A DNA stretch of 34,951 bases from Bacteroidales bacterium UBA3663 (GTDB lineage: Bacteria > Bacteroidota > Bacteroidia > Bacteroidales > UBA3663), in the NCBI GenBank assembly GCA_002373755.1, contig DFJU01000002.1:1-34951 (forward strand). The letters run 5' to 3'. Numbering within the stretch: position 1 is the first letter of the stretch; every line of letters starts with the position of its first letter. Shown one piece after another: positions 9,898-18,883 of this stretch. Both the position numbers and the translations under genes were made by a program. The notes below the pieces were generated by a model that searched no databases, was not told where the DNA came from, and saw nothing but the letters and a program-made list of their open reading frames with translations.

Positions 9898-11427
9898 ATG
9901 AGCAGTAAATCTCTTTTTGTACAATCTGTCATATATCTTAGCTTGCCATTCTTGATTTTTTGTATAGGTTTTTTGCATTGGTATTGGGCTTCGGTATTGG
10001 TTGTTTCTTTAGTTTGGTCTTGTTGGGCAATAGTTCAATCGTTAGAGAGTGTATTGGATTTGAAACGTATTTCATTGAAACAAATGATGTTATGTGCTTC
10101 TGCGTCTTTTTTTTGCTGTTTCATATTAGGTATAGGCGGCTTTTGGTCTCAGAGTTACGATTGGTTTGTAAAGAATCCGCTTCTTAATGATTTGACTCTT
10201 TCGGAATGGCCTTTGATCATTGATTTTTCTAATGCCACATTAGAAGTCAAGTCTTTGTGTGGGGAAGGTAGGGCCGGATTTGTATATTATTTGTTTTTTT
10301 ATTTGCCTGCTGCAACCATAGGAAAAGTATTCGGATCACTGTTGGTTGCCCGTTTTTCAATCTTCCTTTGGGCAGTATATGGACTTTCGCTGGTTTTAAT
10401 GTGGCTTTTGAGACTTGTTTCAAGACCAAATAGTTGGAGAAATACATTATTCGCCGTTTTGCTTTTTGTTTGTTGGGGTGGTTTTGATATAATAGGTCAG
10501 ATCTTGAGAATCATATACCTTTGGTATCAAAATTGTCATCACATAATGCCAACGTCATTGATCGATGGATGGTGTTCTCCGTATTTTACTTATTATGCAT
10601 CCCATTTTACTTCCATATTTTGGAGCTTTAACCAATGCATTCCTTTATGGTTGATTACCATTGTTATTTTTTCTTTTTTCGATTTAAGGGTCATCGGTTT
10701 TTTATATAGCTTTTCACTGCTGTATTCACCATGGGGTGCTATTGGATTGTTACCAATTTTACTATTTGGAATAGTCGGGAAACTCAATCAGATCGGCTTG
10801 AAAAATATCTTTCAAATGATTAGTATGAGTAATGTGGGGTTCCCGTTGATGATTTGTGTGATAGTAGGCTCATATTATTTTTCAAACAATACTTCATTAC
10901 AGGAGAAGGGTTTTTTCTGGAATTTTATAAGTGTAGGAGAGTTCTTGGTAAAGTATATTCTTTTTATTCTTGTCGAATTGGGCATATTTATTTGGCTCAT
11001 GAGAAATAGAATTCACCAAGATGCACTTCTGGCAGGTTCTTTATTAACGCTGTTGTTGATTCCATTTTATAAAATGACAGCACCGAATGATTTCTTGATG
11101 AGAGCATCAATTCCTGCCTTGTTTGTCATTTTTGTATCATGGTTAGTCTGGTGCGTCGAGCATTATCAGAAGTATAAACGCATAATTTGGATAGTAACAG
11201 CATTAAGTTCATTTAGTGCCCTGCAACTTGTTCATAATACAACCAAATACACGATCCTCAATCATGGTCCCGTAACGCATAAAGAGGAAAAGTTGTTCTC
11301 TGATTGTGATGATGCGTTTATTGCGCAATATGGAGAAAAACAATTCTATGCACATGATTATCAAGATACCTTTTTTTGGAAGTATTTGGCTAAGAGTAAT
11401 TACGATTTGATTAATGGACAGAGATGA
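9898..11427 (+). CDS. polytopic membrane protein of unknown family, copy B' (AT-rich)
   Basis: A 509-residue homologue of the preceding gene, matching along its length: LPFLIFCIGFLHW, NQCIPLWLIT, GEFLVKYILFILVELG, FYKMTAPNDFLMRASIPA and AHDYQDTFFWKYLAK. It ends with twelve additional residues. It is strikingly AT-rich, close to one third G+C in samples counted by eye, and has none of the iterated motifs that crowd the flanking DNA. The most likely explanation is that it came from another source than copy B. It may be an alternative or additional version of the same enzyme. Function unknown; see copy B. Its stop overlaps the next start as ATGA. Confidence 0.6.
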   Translation: MSSKSLFVQSVIYLSLPFLIFCIGFLHWYWASVLVVSLVWSCWAIVQSLESVLDLKRISLKQMMLCASASFFCCFILGIGGFWSQSYDWFVKNPLLNDLTLSEWPLIIDFSNATLEVKSLCGEGRAGFVYYLFFYLPAATIGKVFGSLLVARFSIFLWAVYGLSLVLMWLLRLVSRPNSWRNTLFAVLLFVCWGGFDIIGQILRIIYLWYQNCHHIMPTSLIDGWCSPYFTYYASHFTSIFWSFNQCIPLWLITIVIFSFFDLRVIGFLYSFSLLYSPWGAIGLLPILLFGIVGKLNQIGLKNIFQMISMSNVGFPLMICVIVGSYYFSNNTSLQEKGFFWNFISVGEFLVKYILFILVELGIFIWLMRNRIHQDALLAGSLLTLLLIPFYKMTAPNDFLMRASIPALFVIFVSWLVWCVEHYQKYKRIIWIVTALSSFSALQLVHNTTKYTILNHGPVTHKEEKLFSDCDDAFIAQYGEKQFYAHDYQDTFFWKYLAKSNYDLINGQR

Positions 11428-13166
11428 ATAGGATATCTACTCTTTTTCGCAAGAATGGCTTGTTTTTGGCCTTTGCGTTCACCATCTTTCTTAAAGTGAC
11501 GATTTTTAATATAGCAACAGCTCATGTTGATAAATGGCAAGAATTACTTTCGTACCCTACATTCTTTTTTGTCTCTTGGTTCGGTAAGGTGCTTCCTGCT
11601 GTTATTATTGCGAGTACCGTCTATTTATGTCGTCGTTGTCAGTGGTGGACAATCGTCATCTGTCTCTTGATTGATGTTTGGATTGTTTCCAATTTGTTCT
11701 ATTTTAAAGCCAATGGGTTGTATTTGACTCCAGAAGCCATCTGCCTGATTGGCAACTTACGTGGTTTTGAGAGTTCGCTGTTTGCTTTATTGGATTGGAG
11801 CGTCTTTCTGGTTTTGACTATTACAATCGCATATGTAGTTGTTTATTTGGGGTTTCGACTCCGGCAATGTCAGATGCGTTCAACACGATGTTTTTTTGGC
11901 TGGGTCCTTTCCTTTTTGTTGTTGGATTGCGTGAGCAATGGCGTTTATACCTATAATGGATATAGGTGGGAAAAGCAAACTCTCGGCCAAAGATTGTCAA
12001 ATGCATACCCTTTTGGCTTGCTGCATGAAGACGCAGTCAATCATTCCTCGTATTATCAGATGGACTATATGTATTATCAATCGGTGTTGTCTTATTTCCC
12101 TGCTATGTTTATGCATGCCTATTGGAGTTCAAGCCGGACCAGTCTGTCAGAGGAAGAGTGTAGTCGTATAGCTTCTTATTGGAAAGGATGTCGGGACATT
12201 TATCCATCTCATAATTTGGTGTTCATTTTGGTTGAGAGTTTGGAGTCTTGGCCATTGGAAAAAGTCAATGGCATTGATTATATGCCATATTTATCTCAAT
12301 TCAAGCAAAATGAGCATGTTTTTTATGCAGATAGATTAAAATGTCAGATTAAGTACGGAATGTCAGGTGACGGGCAGATGATATCAATGACAGGGTTGTT
12401 GCCGATAGATAAGGATGTCGCTTGCTTTCGATATGGACGTAACCGTTATCCGAATTTCGCATCCTTTTTTGTCAAGTCAACCATTTTCAACCCGAGTAAA
12501 GGTGAGTGGAATCAAACAGTCGTGACTCCCAGTTATGGCTTCGACCATCTTATTGAGACGGAAAATCGTGGAACAGATGAATCGATACTACAACAGACCT
12601 CTGATTATGTCCTTTCAGAGTCGGAAATGCCATTTTGTACATTGTCACTGACCATTAGTTCTCACTTGCCATTTAATGCATCACTGGCTCAGCCATATTC
12701 ACAAGATTCAGATATGCCAGCTTTGATGTCTCGCTATTTGAATAGTTTGTCTTATACAGATTCTTGCCTACAGGTCTGCGTTGAGAAGATTTTGAACAGC
12801 CCGCTGGCCGATAGTACCGTCATTGTCATAACGGGTGACCACACCATTTTCCGGTCAAATAGTTATGGCGATTTGGACAGTTACGCATCGGCCAAGGGCA
12901 TCCCGTTCAAGGCCAATCACAACTATGTGCCGCTCATCATATATTCGCCCGACATCGTGCGGAATGAATATTTGCATGAAGAGGTTTATCAGATGGACAT
13001 TTTCCCGACGGTTTGTGCGATGCTGGATTCCACGGTGCATAATCCGTCGTTCGGCGTCAATTTGCGCGATTCCGTTGCTCGCCAGCATCGGCCAATATCG
13101 GAAGAAGAAGCCTATCGGATGTCCGATTTGATGATTCGCAGCAACTATTTCGGCTTGCAAAAATGA
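11424..13166 (+). CDS. LTA-synthase-like sulfatase-fold phosphoglycerol/phosphoethanolamine transferase
   Basis: A 580-residue protein with about five N-terminal membrane helices and a large C-terminal alkaline-phosphatase-superfamily domain. Metal and catalytic marks are LVESLES (E271), YGMSGDGQM, where S314 is at the nucleophile position that is Thr in Gram-positive LtaS, SSHLPF, and VITGDHTIF (D472, H473). Family members move phosphoglycerol or phosphoethanolamine from phospholipid onto glycans or lipids outside the membrane, so it probably adds a charged substituent to this polysaccharide. Composition changes inside the gene: it is AT-rich up to about 12780, while the last 390 bp are GC-rich and carry CATCGGCC at 12886 and 13086. 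That suggests a recombination joint that kept the reading frame. Confidence 0.82.
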   Translation: MNRISTLFRKNGLFLAFAFTIFLKVTIFNIATAHVDKWQELLSYPTFFFVSWFGKVLPAVIIASTVYLCRRCQWWTIVICLLIDVWIVSNLFYFKANGLYLTPEAICLIGNLRGFESSLFALLDWSVFLVLTITIAYVVVYLGFRLRQCQMRSTRCFFGWVLSFLLLDCVSNGVYTYNGYRWEKQTLGQRLSNAYPFGLLHEDAVNHSSYYQMDYMYYQSVLSYFPAMFMHAYWSSSRTSLSEEECSRIASYWKGCRDIYPSHNLVFILVESLESWPLEKVNGIDYMPYLSQFKQNEHVFYADRLKCQIKYGMSGDGQMISMTGLLPIDKDVACFRYGRNRYPNFASFFVKSTIFNPSKGEWNQTVVTPSYGFDHLIETENRGTDESILQQTSDYVLSESEMPFCTLSLTISSHLPFNASLAQPYSQDSDMPALMSRYLNSLSYTDSCLQVCVEKILNSPLADSTVIVITGDHTIFRSNSYGDLDSYASAKGIPFKANHNYVPLIIYSPDIVRNEYLHEEVYQMDIFPTVCAMLDSTVHNPSFGVNLRDSVARQHRPISEEEAYRMSDLMIRSNYFGLQK

Positions 13167-13205
13167 TGACCTCAAATTATTCCAGTTTGTCAAAGATTTG
13201 TACTG

Positions 13206-14144
13206 ATGAAAAAAATTACCATACTCGTCCCGTGTTATAACGAAGAGAAGTCGTTGCCGCTGCTATATCCGGAGTTGAAGTCGCTGATGGACAGCCAAAG
13301 TGCCTACGCATGGGAGGTGCTTTTTGTGAACGACGGCAGCCGCGACAACACGTTGGCCGTAATCAAGGCACTCCATGTGGCCGATGCCCGTATCCAATAT
13401 GTCAACTTGTCGCGCAACTTCGGCAAGGAGAATGCAATGTTGGCCGGATTCGACTATGCCACAGGCGATTGCATGGTTATAATCGATGCCGATTTGCAGG
13501 ATCCACCGTCATTGATTCCTCAGATGTTGGTCTATTGGGAGCAGGGTTTCGACGATGTCTATGCCCGACGTGCCGACCGTGGACGGGAATCGTGGCTGCG
13601 CAAACGGTTTTCGTTGCTTTTCTACAAGATTCTGGACCATTCTACGCGATTTGATGTGTTGCAGAATGTTGGTGACTTCCGTCTGTTGGACCGACGCTGC
13701 ATCGAAGCCCTCCGGCAGATGCGCGAGAGTGAGCGCTACACCAAAGGAATGTTCTGCTGGATTGGCTTCAACAAGAAGGAGATTGTCTTTAACCGGGCCG
13801 ATCGTGTGGCTGGCGAGAGCAATTGGAGCTTCTGGTCGTTGTTCAACTTGGCAATTGAGGGGATTACGTCGTTCACGACAGCGCCGTTGCGTTTCGCTAC
13901 GGTCTGCGGCATCATTGTCGCGTTCGTTGCCTTCTGCCTGATGCTGTTCTATGGCGTGAAGACGTTGCTCTGGGGCGACCCCGTGCAAGGTTTCACTACG
14001 TTGATTGTGGTCACGCTTTTCTTGGGTGGAGTCCAGTTGCTGTCGATCGGCATCCTGGGCGAATACATCGGCCGTATTTTCAACGAGACGAAGCGTCGGC
14101 CACCTTATCTGGTCGGAGAGTATAGTCTGGAGAATACATTGTAA
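13206..14144 (+). CDS. polyprenyl-phosphate glycosyltransferase (DPM1/GtrB-type GT2)
   Basis: A 312-residue GT2 with VPCYNEE at the N-terminus, VNDGSRDN (41-48), NLSRNFGKENAMLAGFDYA and DADLQDPP (94-101). Two C-terminal membrane helices follow from about residue 230, and the end is GEYIGRIFNETKRRPPYLV. This is the GtrB/ArnC-like class that loads a sugar from a nucleotide donor onto undecaprenyl phosphate. The product would feed a GT-C enzyme such as those at 4344, 6800 or 16250. No GtrA-type flippase gene is seen in the window. The sugar is unknown. Confidence 0.88.
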   Translation: MKKITILVPCYNEEKSLPLLYPELKSLMDSQSAYAWEVLFVNDGSRDNTLAVIKALHVADARIQYVNLSRNFGKENAMLAGFDYATGDCMVIIDADLQDPPSLIPQMLVYWEQGFDDVYARRADRGRESWLRKRFSLLFYKILDHSTRFDVLQNVGDFRLLDRRCIEALRQMRESERYTKGMFCWIGFNKKEIVFNRADRVAGESNWSFWSLFNLAIEGITSFTTAPLRFATVCGIIVAFVAFCLMLFYGVKTLLWGDPVQGFTTLIVVTLFLGGVQLLSIGILGEYIGRIFNETKRRPPYLVGEYSLENTL

Positions 14145-14159
14145 CAATAATTTCGGTTG

Positions 14160-15209
14160 ATGGAACAGCAAAAACAACGCATCGAATTCATTGATTTGGC
14201 GAAGGGCATCTGCATTTGTTTGGTGGTCTATAATCATATTGTTTTTCATTATCCAGAGGTTTATTCGCCGTTGCATGATATGTTTTATGGTATTCGGATG
14301 CCGCTGTATTTTTTCCTTTCTGGCTTGTTTTTCAAGCCCTATGACGGATTTTGGGATTTCACGGTGCGCAAGATAAACAAACTTTTGGTACCGTTCGTTG
14401 CGTTTCATTTCCTTACCGCAGTCGTATGGATGGTTGCGACCGATTTATTAGCACATCGTTTCGCATTGCAGACGAGTTGTGGCTATGTGGTCAATTTCAT
14501 CGTGGGTCCTTATAGAGAGCAGGTGACCAACCAGCCAATCTGGTTTCTGCTCTGTTTGTTTGAAATGAATCTGATTTTTGTCGCAATAATATGTGCTCTG
14601 AATCGTTTTGGACAGTCTGTGAGAATCATAGGATTGCTATTGATTACATTCTTGATAGGTGCGGTTGGTTATATTGTTGGTGCTCAAAAACTTTCTTGGC
14701 CGATGTATATTGACACATCTATGACGGCTTTACCATTTTTTTCGATGGGGTTCATTGTCCGTAAATATACGAAGTTCCTTTTGCCAAACCGTTTTGACCG
14801 CTATAACATCTTTTTTTGTGCAGCGCTTGCCGTCATGTCATTTGTCCTTTTGACCGGTGATGCAGAATTTTGGTGCAATCGGTACAATGGTTTGAATATT
14901 ATGCAGCTATATGTCGGATGTCTCGCGGGATTATTGGCTATTCTATTGTTGTCCAAGATGATGCGCCACATTCCTTTGGTATCCTATTTCGGCCGATACA
15001 GCATCATTATATTGGTCACGCACATGTTCTTGTTCCCGTACGTACAACGTGCAGTCGATTATCTGCGGCTGCCAGTCATTCTAATGCTGATAATCACGTT
15101 CATATGCACCATGTTGGCCTATCTGGTCGTCATCCCGCTCTTCAAACGCTATCTGCCGCACATCACCGCACAGAAGGATTTGTTTCGTCTGCCTGGGGAG
15201 AAGGCATGA
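14160..15209 (+). CDS. acyltransferase-3 family membrane protein
   Basis: The ATG at 14160 is chosen over the TTG immediately before it, giving 349 residues. IEFIDLAKGICICLVVYNH (H26), PLYFFLSGLFFKP and RKINKLLVPF are the acyltransferase-3 signature, with about ten membrane helices in total. It sits between two DPM-type glycosyltransferases, so it may acylate the sugar that they supply, which is inference only. The 62-bp gap to the next gene holds a divergent copy of the iterated element (TCGCGTAA at 15231-15238). Confidence 0.87.
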   Translation: MEQQKQRIEFIDLAKGICICLVVYNHIVFHYPEVYSPLHDMFYGIRMPLYFFLSGLFFKPYDGFWDFTVRKINKLLVPFVAFHFLTAVVWMVATDLLAHRFALQTSCGYVVNFIVGPYREQVTNQPIWFLLCLFEMNLIFVAIICALNRFGQSVRIIGLLLITFLIGAVGYIVGAQKLSWPMYIDTSMTALPFFSMGFIVRKYTKFLLPNRFDRYNIFFCAALAVMSFVLLTGDAEFWCNRYNGLNIMQLYVGCLAGLLAILLLSKMMRHIPLVSYFGRYSIIILVTHMFLFPYVQRAVDYLRLPVILMLIITFICTMLAYLVVIPLFKRYLPHITAQKDLFRLPGEKA

Positions 15210-15271
15210 AGGTGTTTTCGTCCATGAAAATCGCGTAACAAAACATTTCAAACACAAAAACATTCGATCTG

Positions 15272-16213
15272 ATGAAACGGCTTGCAATCATCGTCCCCTG
15301 TTTCAACGAGGAGGCGGTTTTGTGGGATACGACAAAGAAGCTTCTTGCCGTGCTGAATGGAATGAAGCGGGATAAAGTCATTGCCGACAATAGCTTCTTG
15401 CTCTATGTGAATGACGGAAGTGCGGACATGACGTGGAGCATCGTAAAAAAGCTGCATACGGAAAATTCTGCGGTGTGCGGCGTGAACTTGGCGGGCAACG
15501 TCGGCCATCAAAAGGCATTGGTTGCGGGACTTTCGACGGCGGTGCAATATGCCGACATCATGGTTTCGATCGATGCCGATTTGCAGGACGATGAGAATGC
15601 CATTGTCCGTATGGTCGGGCTATACGAGCAGGGCAACGACATCGTCTATGGAGTGCGTTCTTCGCGGAAGACCGACACGCGCTTCAAGCGCATCACAGCA
15701 GTGATGTTCTACCGCATGATGCGATCGTTTGGGGTCAAGTCGGTGTTCAATCATGCCGATTTCCGTCTGATGAGCAAGCGCGCCGTGCTCTATCTGTTGC
15801 AGTTCCACGACCGCAATCTTTTCTTGCGCGGCATGGTGCCGATGCTGGGCTACAAGACGGCGAGCGTCTATTATGAGCGCAAGAGCCGTACGGCAGGCGA
15901 GAGCAAATATCCATTGGCCAAGATGTTGGCTTTGGCGTTGGACGGGGTGACCAGTTTCTCGATCAAGCCGTTCCATTTTGTGTTGTATTTGGGCGTGGCT
16001 TTTCTGGTAATCTCGTTTGCCATTTTTTGTTGGGTGTCATATAGTTACATCACAGGTCGCGTAGTGCCGGGTTGGTCGTCGCTGATGCTGTCGGTTTGGT
16101 TCTGTTCTGGCTGTGTGCTGTTCTGCTTGGGTGTGATTGGCGAGTACATCGGAAAGATTTATGTCGAAGTTAAAAACCGGCCGTTGTACAACATCGAACA
16201 GGTTTTGATGTAG
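15272..16213 (+). CDS. polyprenyl-phosphate glycosyltransferase (DPM1/GtrB-type GT2)
   Basis: A 313-residue protein of the same class as the gene at 13206: IIVPCFNEE, YVNDGSADM (45-53), NLAGNVGHQKALVAGLSTA, DADLQDD (101-107), then two C-terminal helices and GEYIGKIYVEVKNRPLYNI. The two are far apart in sequence, so they probably load different sugars onto polyprenyl phosphate. The GT-C-like gene follows 36 bp downstream and is the natural user of its product. Confidence 0.88.
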   Translation: MKRLAIIVPCFNEEAVLWDTTKKLLAVLNGMKRDKVIADNSFLLYVNDGSADMTWSIVKKLHTENSAVCGVNLAGNVGHQKALVAGLSTAVQYADIMVSIDADLQDDENAIVRMVGLYEQGNDIVYGVRSSRKTDTRFKRITAVMFYRMMRSFGVKSVFNHADFRLMSKRAVLYLLQFHDRNLFLRGMVPMLGYKTASVYYERKSRTAGESKYPLAKMLALALDGVTSFSIKPFHFVLYLGVAFLVISFAIFCWVSYSYITGRVVPGWSSLMLSVWFCSGCVLFCLGVIGEYIGKIYVEVKNRPLYNIEQVLM

Positions 16214-16249
16214 TCGGCCGTTGGCGTTGTTTTGTTGCCTATTTAAAGT

Positions 16250-17794
16250 ATGTTGTTTAATTTTAGAGGTTTTGACGGCTCGCGTAGCGTGACTCGCGGC
16301 AGTCGGCTGTGGAATTTCCTGATTGTACTTATTCTTGTGCTTGGCATTGGCATCCGTTGGTATTGGGCAGAGCAGAAAGAGGGGATGAATTTGGATGAAG
16401 TCGCGTCGTTCAGTTTAGCCGAGAGCGACGATGGAGCCTATGCGCAGCCGCTTTATTCGCCAGGAGAAAGGAGCCGGGTGATGACCGGTCGTGATCTGAA
16501 AAGCTACTATTTCATCCACGATGCAAGTTGGACGGGCATGTTGGATGACTTGCGTACAATGCACGGCCGGATGCGTGTCCACGACCATACGAATTTCTAT
16601 TATTCGATTCTGCGGGTGTTTTTCGTCGGGACGGACACGACGGATGTGAAGAGCATAATGACGCGCGGCATCGTGCTCAACCTGCTGTTTTTTGCCGCAA
16701 GTTTTTTCGTCTTCTACAGGCTTCTGTCGCTCTACTACGCGGCCCGTCCGTTGCTCATCCTGGTTGCGATGGCCTGTTTTGCGCTGATGCCAGGCGCGGT
16801 GTCCGATGCGTTGTTCATCCGCCCCTACGAATTGCAGATGCTCACGGTACTGCTGCTTGCGTGGTGGCTCTCGAAGGTATCGTTGTCGGTTGATGCCGGC
16901 ACATGGCGCTGGAGCTTGCGCAACTTTGTCGTCACGGCACTGGCCTTGTTCGGCGTGCTGTGGACGGGTTATTTCATGGTGCTTCTGGTCGCGATTTTCG
17001 GCTTTTTCGTGTTGCTGAAGTTGTGGCGTGTTGGCCAGCTGAAGGCCGGCATCGGCTATTTCTCGGCTGCTGCATTGGCTGCGATAGGATTGTGTAGGAT
17101 TGCCTATAGTGGCTACTTCATCGGATTTCAGGGCGACGGACGCATTGCCGACAAGCTGTTGTCCGACGGCGCAATTGACCGTATGTGGAACAGCATTCTG
17201 TCGTGGAAATCGTTGCTGCTGCACTACACGATGAGCGAATATGTCCTTGTACTACTTGTCATCGCCGCCGCGTTGGGGTGGAGGAGAGCCGAAAGGCTGC
17301 CATTCGTCGTTTTCCCTGCATTCGTATATACATTTGTCGTAATGCTTTTGGCTCCATATTTGAGCAACCGTTATATTGTCGCCGTTACGCCACTGCTGCT
17401 TTTGTCCATCCCAGCAGTCCTTTCGTGGGTGCGCCAATTTTGGATTCGGCACGCGTTGGCCGTAATTGTTGTCGCAATTTACGTGTCAATGTCTTTGCAG
17501 GAATGCAATATTGAGTATTTGTATCGGAAACCGGATGAACTACAGTTGCTGGCTGACAAAACTGGACAGATTCGCATCGTCCAACGGCAGATTTGGCAGT
17601 TGAGGAGTTTGATTCCTTTTCTTTCCGACGACAATGTCTATGAAATCGCTCAAAATGTCGATTTTCAATCATACGCATCTGGAGACATTGTCGTTTATTC
17701 TCCGAGATTTTTTGAAGAACCGTCAGTTTTCGGCAGCGAACAATTTGAGCCGTGGGGCATCTATGCCTACTATACTTTCTATCGTGTCAAGTAG
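16250..17794 (+). CDS. GT-C-like membrane glycosyltransferase (GT39-like)
   Basis: A 514-residue polytopic protein. After helix 1 comes MNLDEVASF, with the acidic pair D49-E50 expected of GT-C enzymes. A long periplasmic loop ends in HDHTNFYYSILRVFF (111-125), a pattern common in GT39-like proteins. Further helices follow, with NRYIVAVTPLLLL near the C-terminus. It is not closely similar to the A/A' pair. Its position directly after a DPM-type GT2 suggests a two-gene module: one loads the lipid carrier and one transfers the sugar in the periplasm. The iterated element occurs at its 5' end (16281-16288) in a frame reading SRSVTR. Confidence 0.72.
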   Translation: MLFNFRGFDGSRSVTRGSRLWNFLIVLILVLGIGIRWYWAEQKEGMNLDEVASFSLAESDDGAYAQPLYSPGERSRVMTGRDLKSYYFIHDASWTGMLDDLRTMHGRMRVHDHTNFYYSILRVFFVGTDTTDVKSIMTRGIVLNLLFFAASFFVFYRLLSLYYAARPLLILVAMACFALMPGAVSDALFIRPYELQMLTVLLLAWWLSKVSLSVDAGTWRWSLRNFVVTALALFGVLWTGYFMVLLVAIFGFFVLLKLWRVGQLKAGIGYFSAAALAAIGLCRIAYSGYFIGFQGDGRIADKLLSDGAIDRMWNSILSWKSLLLHYTMSEYVLVLLVIAAALGWRRAERLPFVVFPAFVYTFVVMLLAPYLSNRYIVAVTPLLLLSIPAVLSWVRQFWIRHALAVIVVAIYVSMSLQECNIEYLYRKPDELQLLADKTGQIRIVQRQIWQLRSLIPFLSDDNVYEIAQNVDFQSYASGDIVVYSPRFFEEPSVFGSEQFEPWGIYAYYTFYRVK

Positions 17795-17846
17795 CAGCCT
17801 GAATCAGCCATCTGTTCTTTCGGAAATAACTGATTCTTAACTTCCT

Positions 17847-18878
17847 ATGCCAAAATTACTCACCCTCATCGTGCCGACCTACAACATGGAGGCGTTGTTG
17901 GCGCGCTGTCTCGGTTCGTTGGTGTTGGCCGATGCACCTGCCTTGATGACGCAGGTCGAGGTGTTGGTCATCATCGACGGTGCGACCGATGGCAGTTCCG
18001 CGATTGCGCATCGTTTCCAAGAGGATTATCCGCAGACGTTCCGCGTGATTGACAAGGAGAACGGCAACTATGGTTCGTGCATCAATCGCGGTTTGCAGGA
18101 GGCGCAGGGCAAGTATGTGAAGGTGCTGGATGCCGACGACAGCCTCAATCCGGCGGCCTTCCGCGCGTATTTGGAGATGTTGGCCACGCTCGATGTCGAT
18201 CTGGTCATCACGAGCGGTTCGTATGTCACGTCCGACGGCACCCCACACGGCGAGTGGAAGTTCGATTACGACAGCGAGGGGCATTGGCCGATAGAGGAAT
18301 TGAAGCCGCTTTGGATTCACTACGTGACTTATCGCACCGAAATCCTGCGGCAAATCGGCTATCGGCAGACGGAGGGCATCAGCTACACCGACGAGGAATG
18401 GTGCTTCTATCCCGTGGCCGCCGTCCGCGAGTTTTACACCTTGCCCGTTGCGTTGTACCGCTACACCGTGGGGCGCGAGGGGCAGACAATGAACCCCGGC
18501 CAATGGATCAAGGCCATCGGCAATGAAATCCGCGTGACGTGTGGAATGCTTGATTATCTGGAGGTTGGCCAATGGCGCACAAGTCGCGCGGCGGTCTATA
18601 TCTGCCAGAAGGTGAGCACACGCATCGCCAGTTTCTACCGCCGTGCGATGATTGATTTCGCGCTCTACAACAATGCCGAATTGGCCTCGTTCGACCAATT
18701 TCTGGCGCAGAAGAATCCCGAAATCTTTGCCGAATTGGCCGATGTGCAGGCCGACAGCAAGCGTTTCCCGTTCCGTTTCGTGCGCTATTGGCGGCGCAAC
18801 CATCGGCATTTGAATCCGTACATGAACCGTTTCCGCCTGTACCGGTTCTGGCTGAAAATGCGCGCCTTGAAACATTGA
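17847..18878 (+). CDS. family 2 glycosyltransferase
   Basis: A 343-residue GT-A enzyme with LTLIVPTYNMEALLARCLGSL, IIDGATDGSS (42-51), ENGNYGSCINRGLQEAQGKYVKVLDADD (metal site DADD 95-98), and YTDEEWCFYP as the probable acceptor/base region. The NGNYGSCIN form of the second motif places it in a GT2 subgroup common in capsule loci. It is the first of four GT2 genes in a row with gaps of 5 bp or less, so they probably act consecutively on one repeat unit. Specificity is unknown. Confidence 0.9.
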   Translation: MPKLLTLIVPTYNMEALLARCLGSLVLADAPALMTQVEVLVIIDGATDGSSAIAHRFQEDYPQTFRVIDKENGNYGSCINRGLQEAQGKYVKVLDADDSLNPAAFRAYLEMLATLDVDLVITSGSYVTSDGTPHGEWKFDYDSEGHWPIEELKPLWIHYVTYRTEILRQIGYRQTEGISYTDEEWCFYPVAAVREFYTLPVALYRYTVGREGQTMNPGQWIKAIGNEIRVTCGMLDYLEVGQWRTSRAAVYICQKVSTRIASFYRRAMIDFALYNNAELASFDQFLAQKNPEIFAELADVQADSKRFPFRFVRYWRRNHRHLNPYMNRFRLYRFWLKMRALKH

Positions 18879-18883
18879 TTGTC

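Noticed and set aside
17856..18875. Minus-strand open frame of 339 codons opposite a GT2 gene
   Set aside because: Mirror frame of a well-supported glycosyltransferase; no start context and no domain features.
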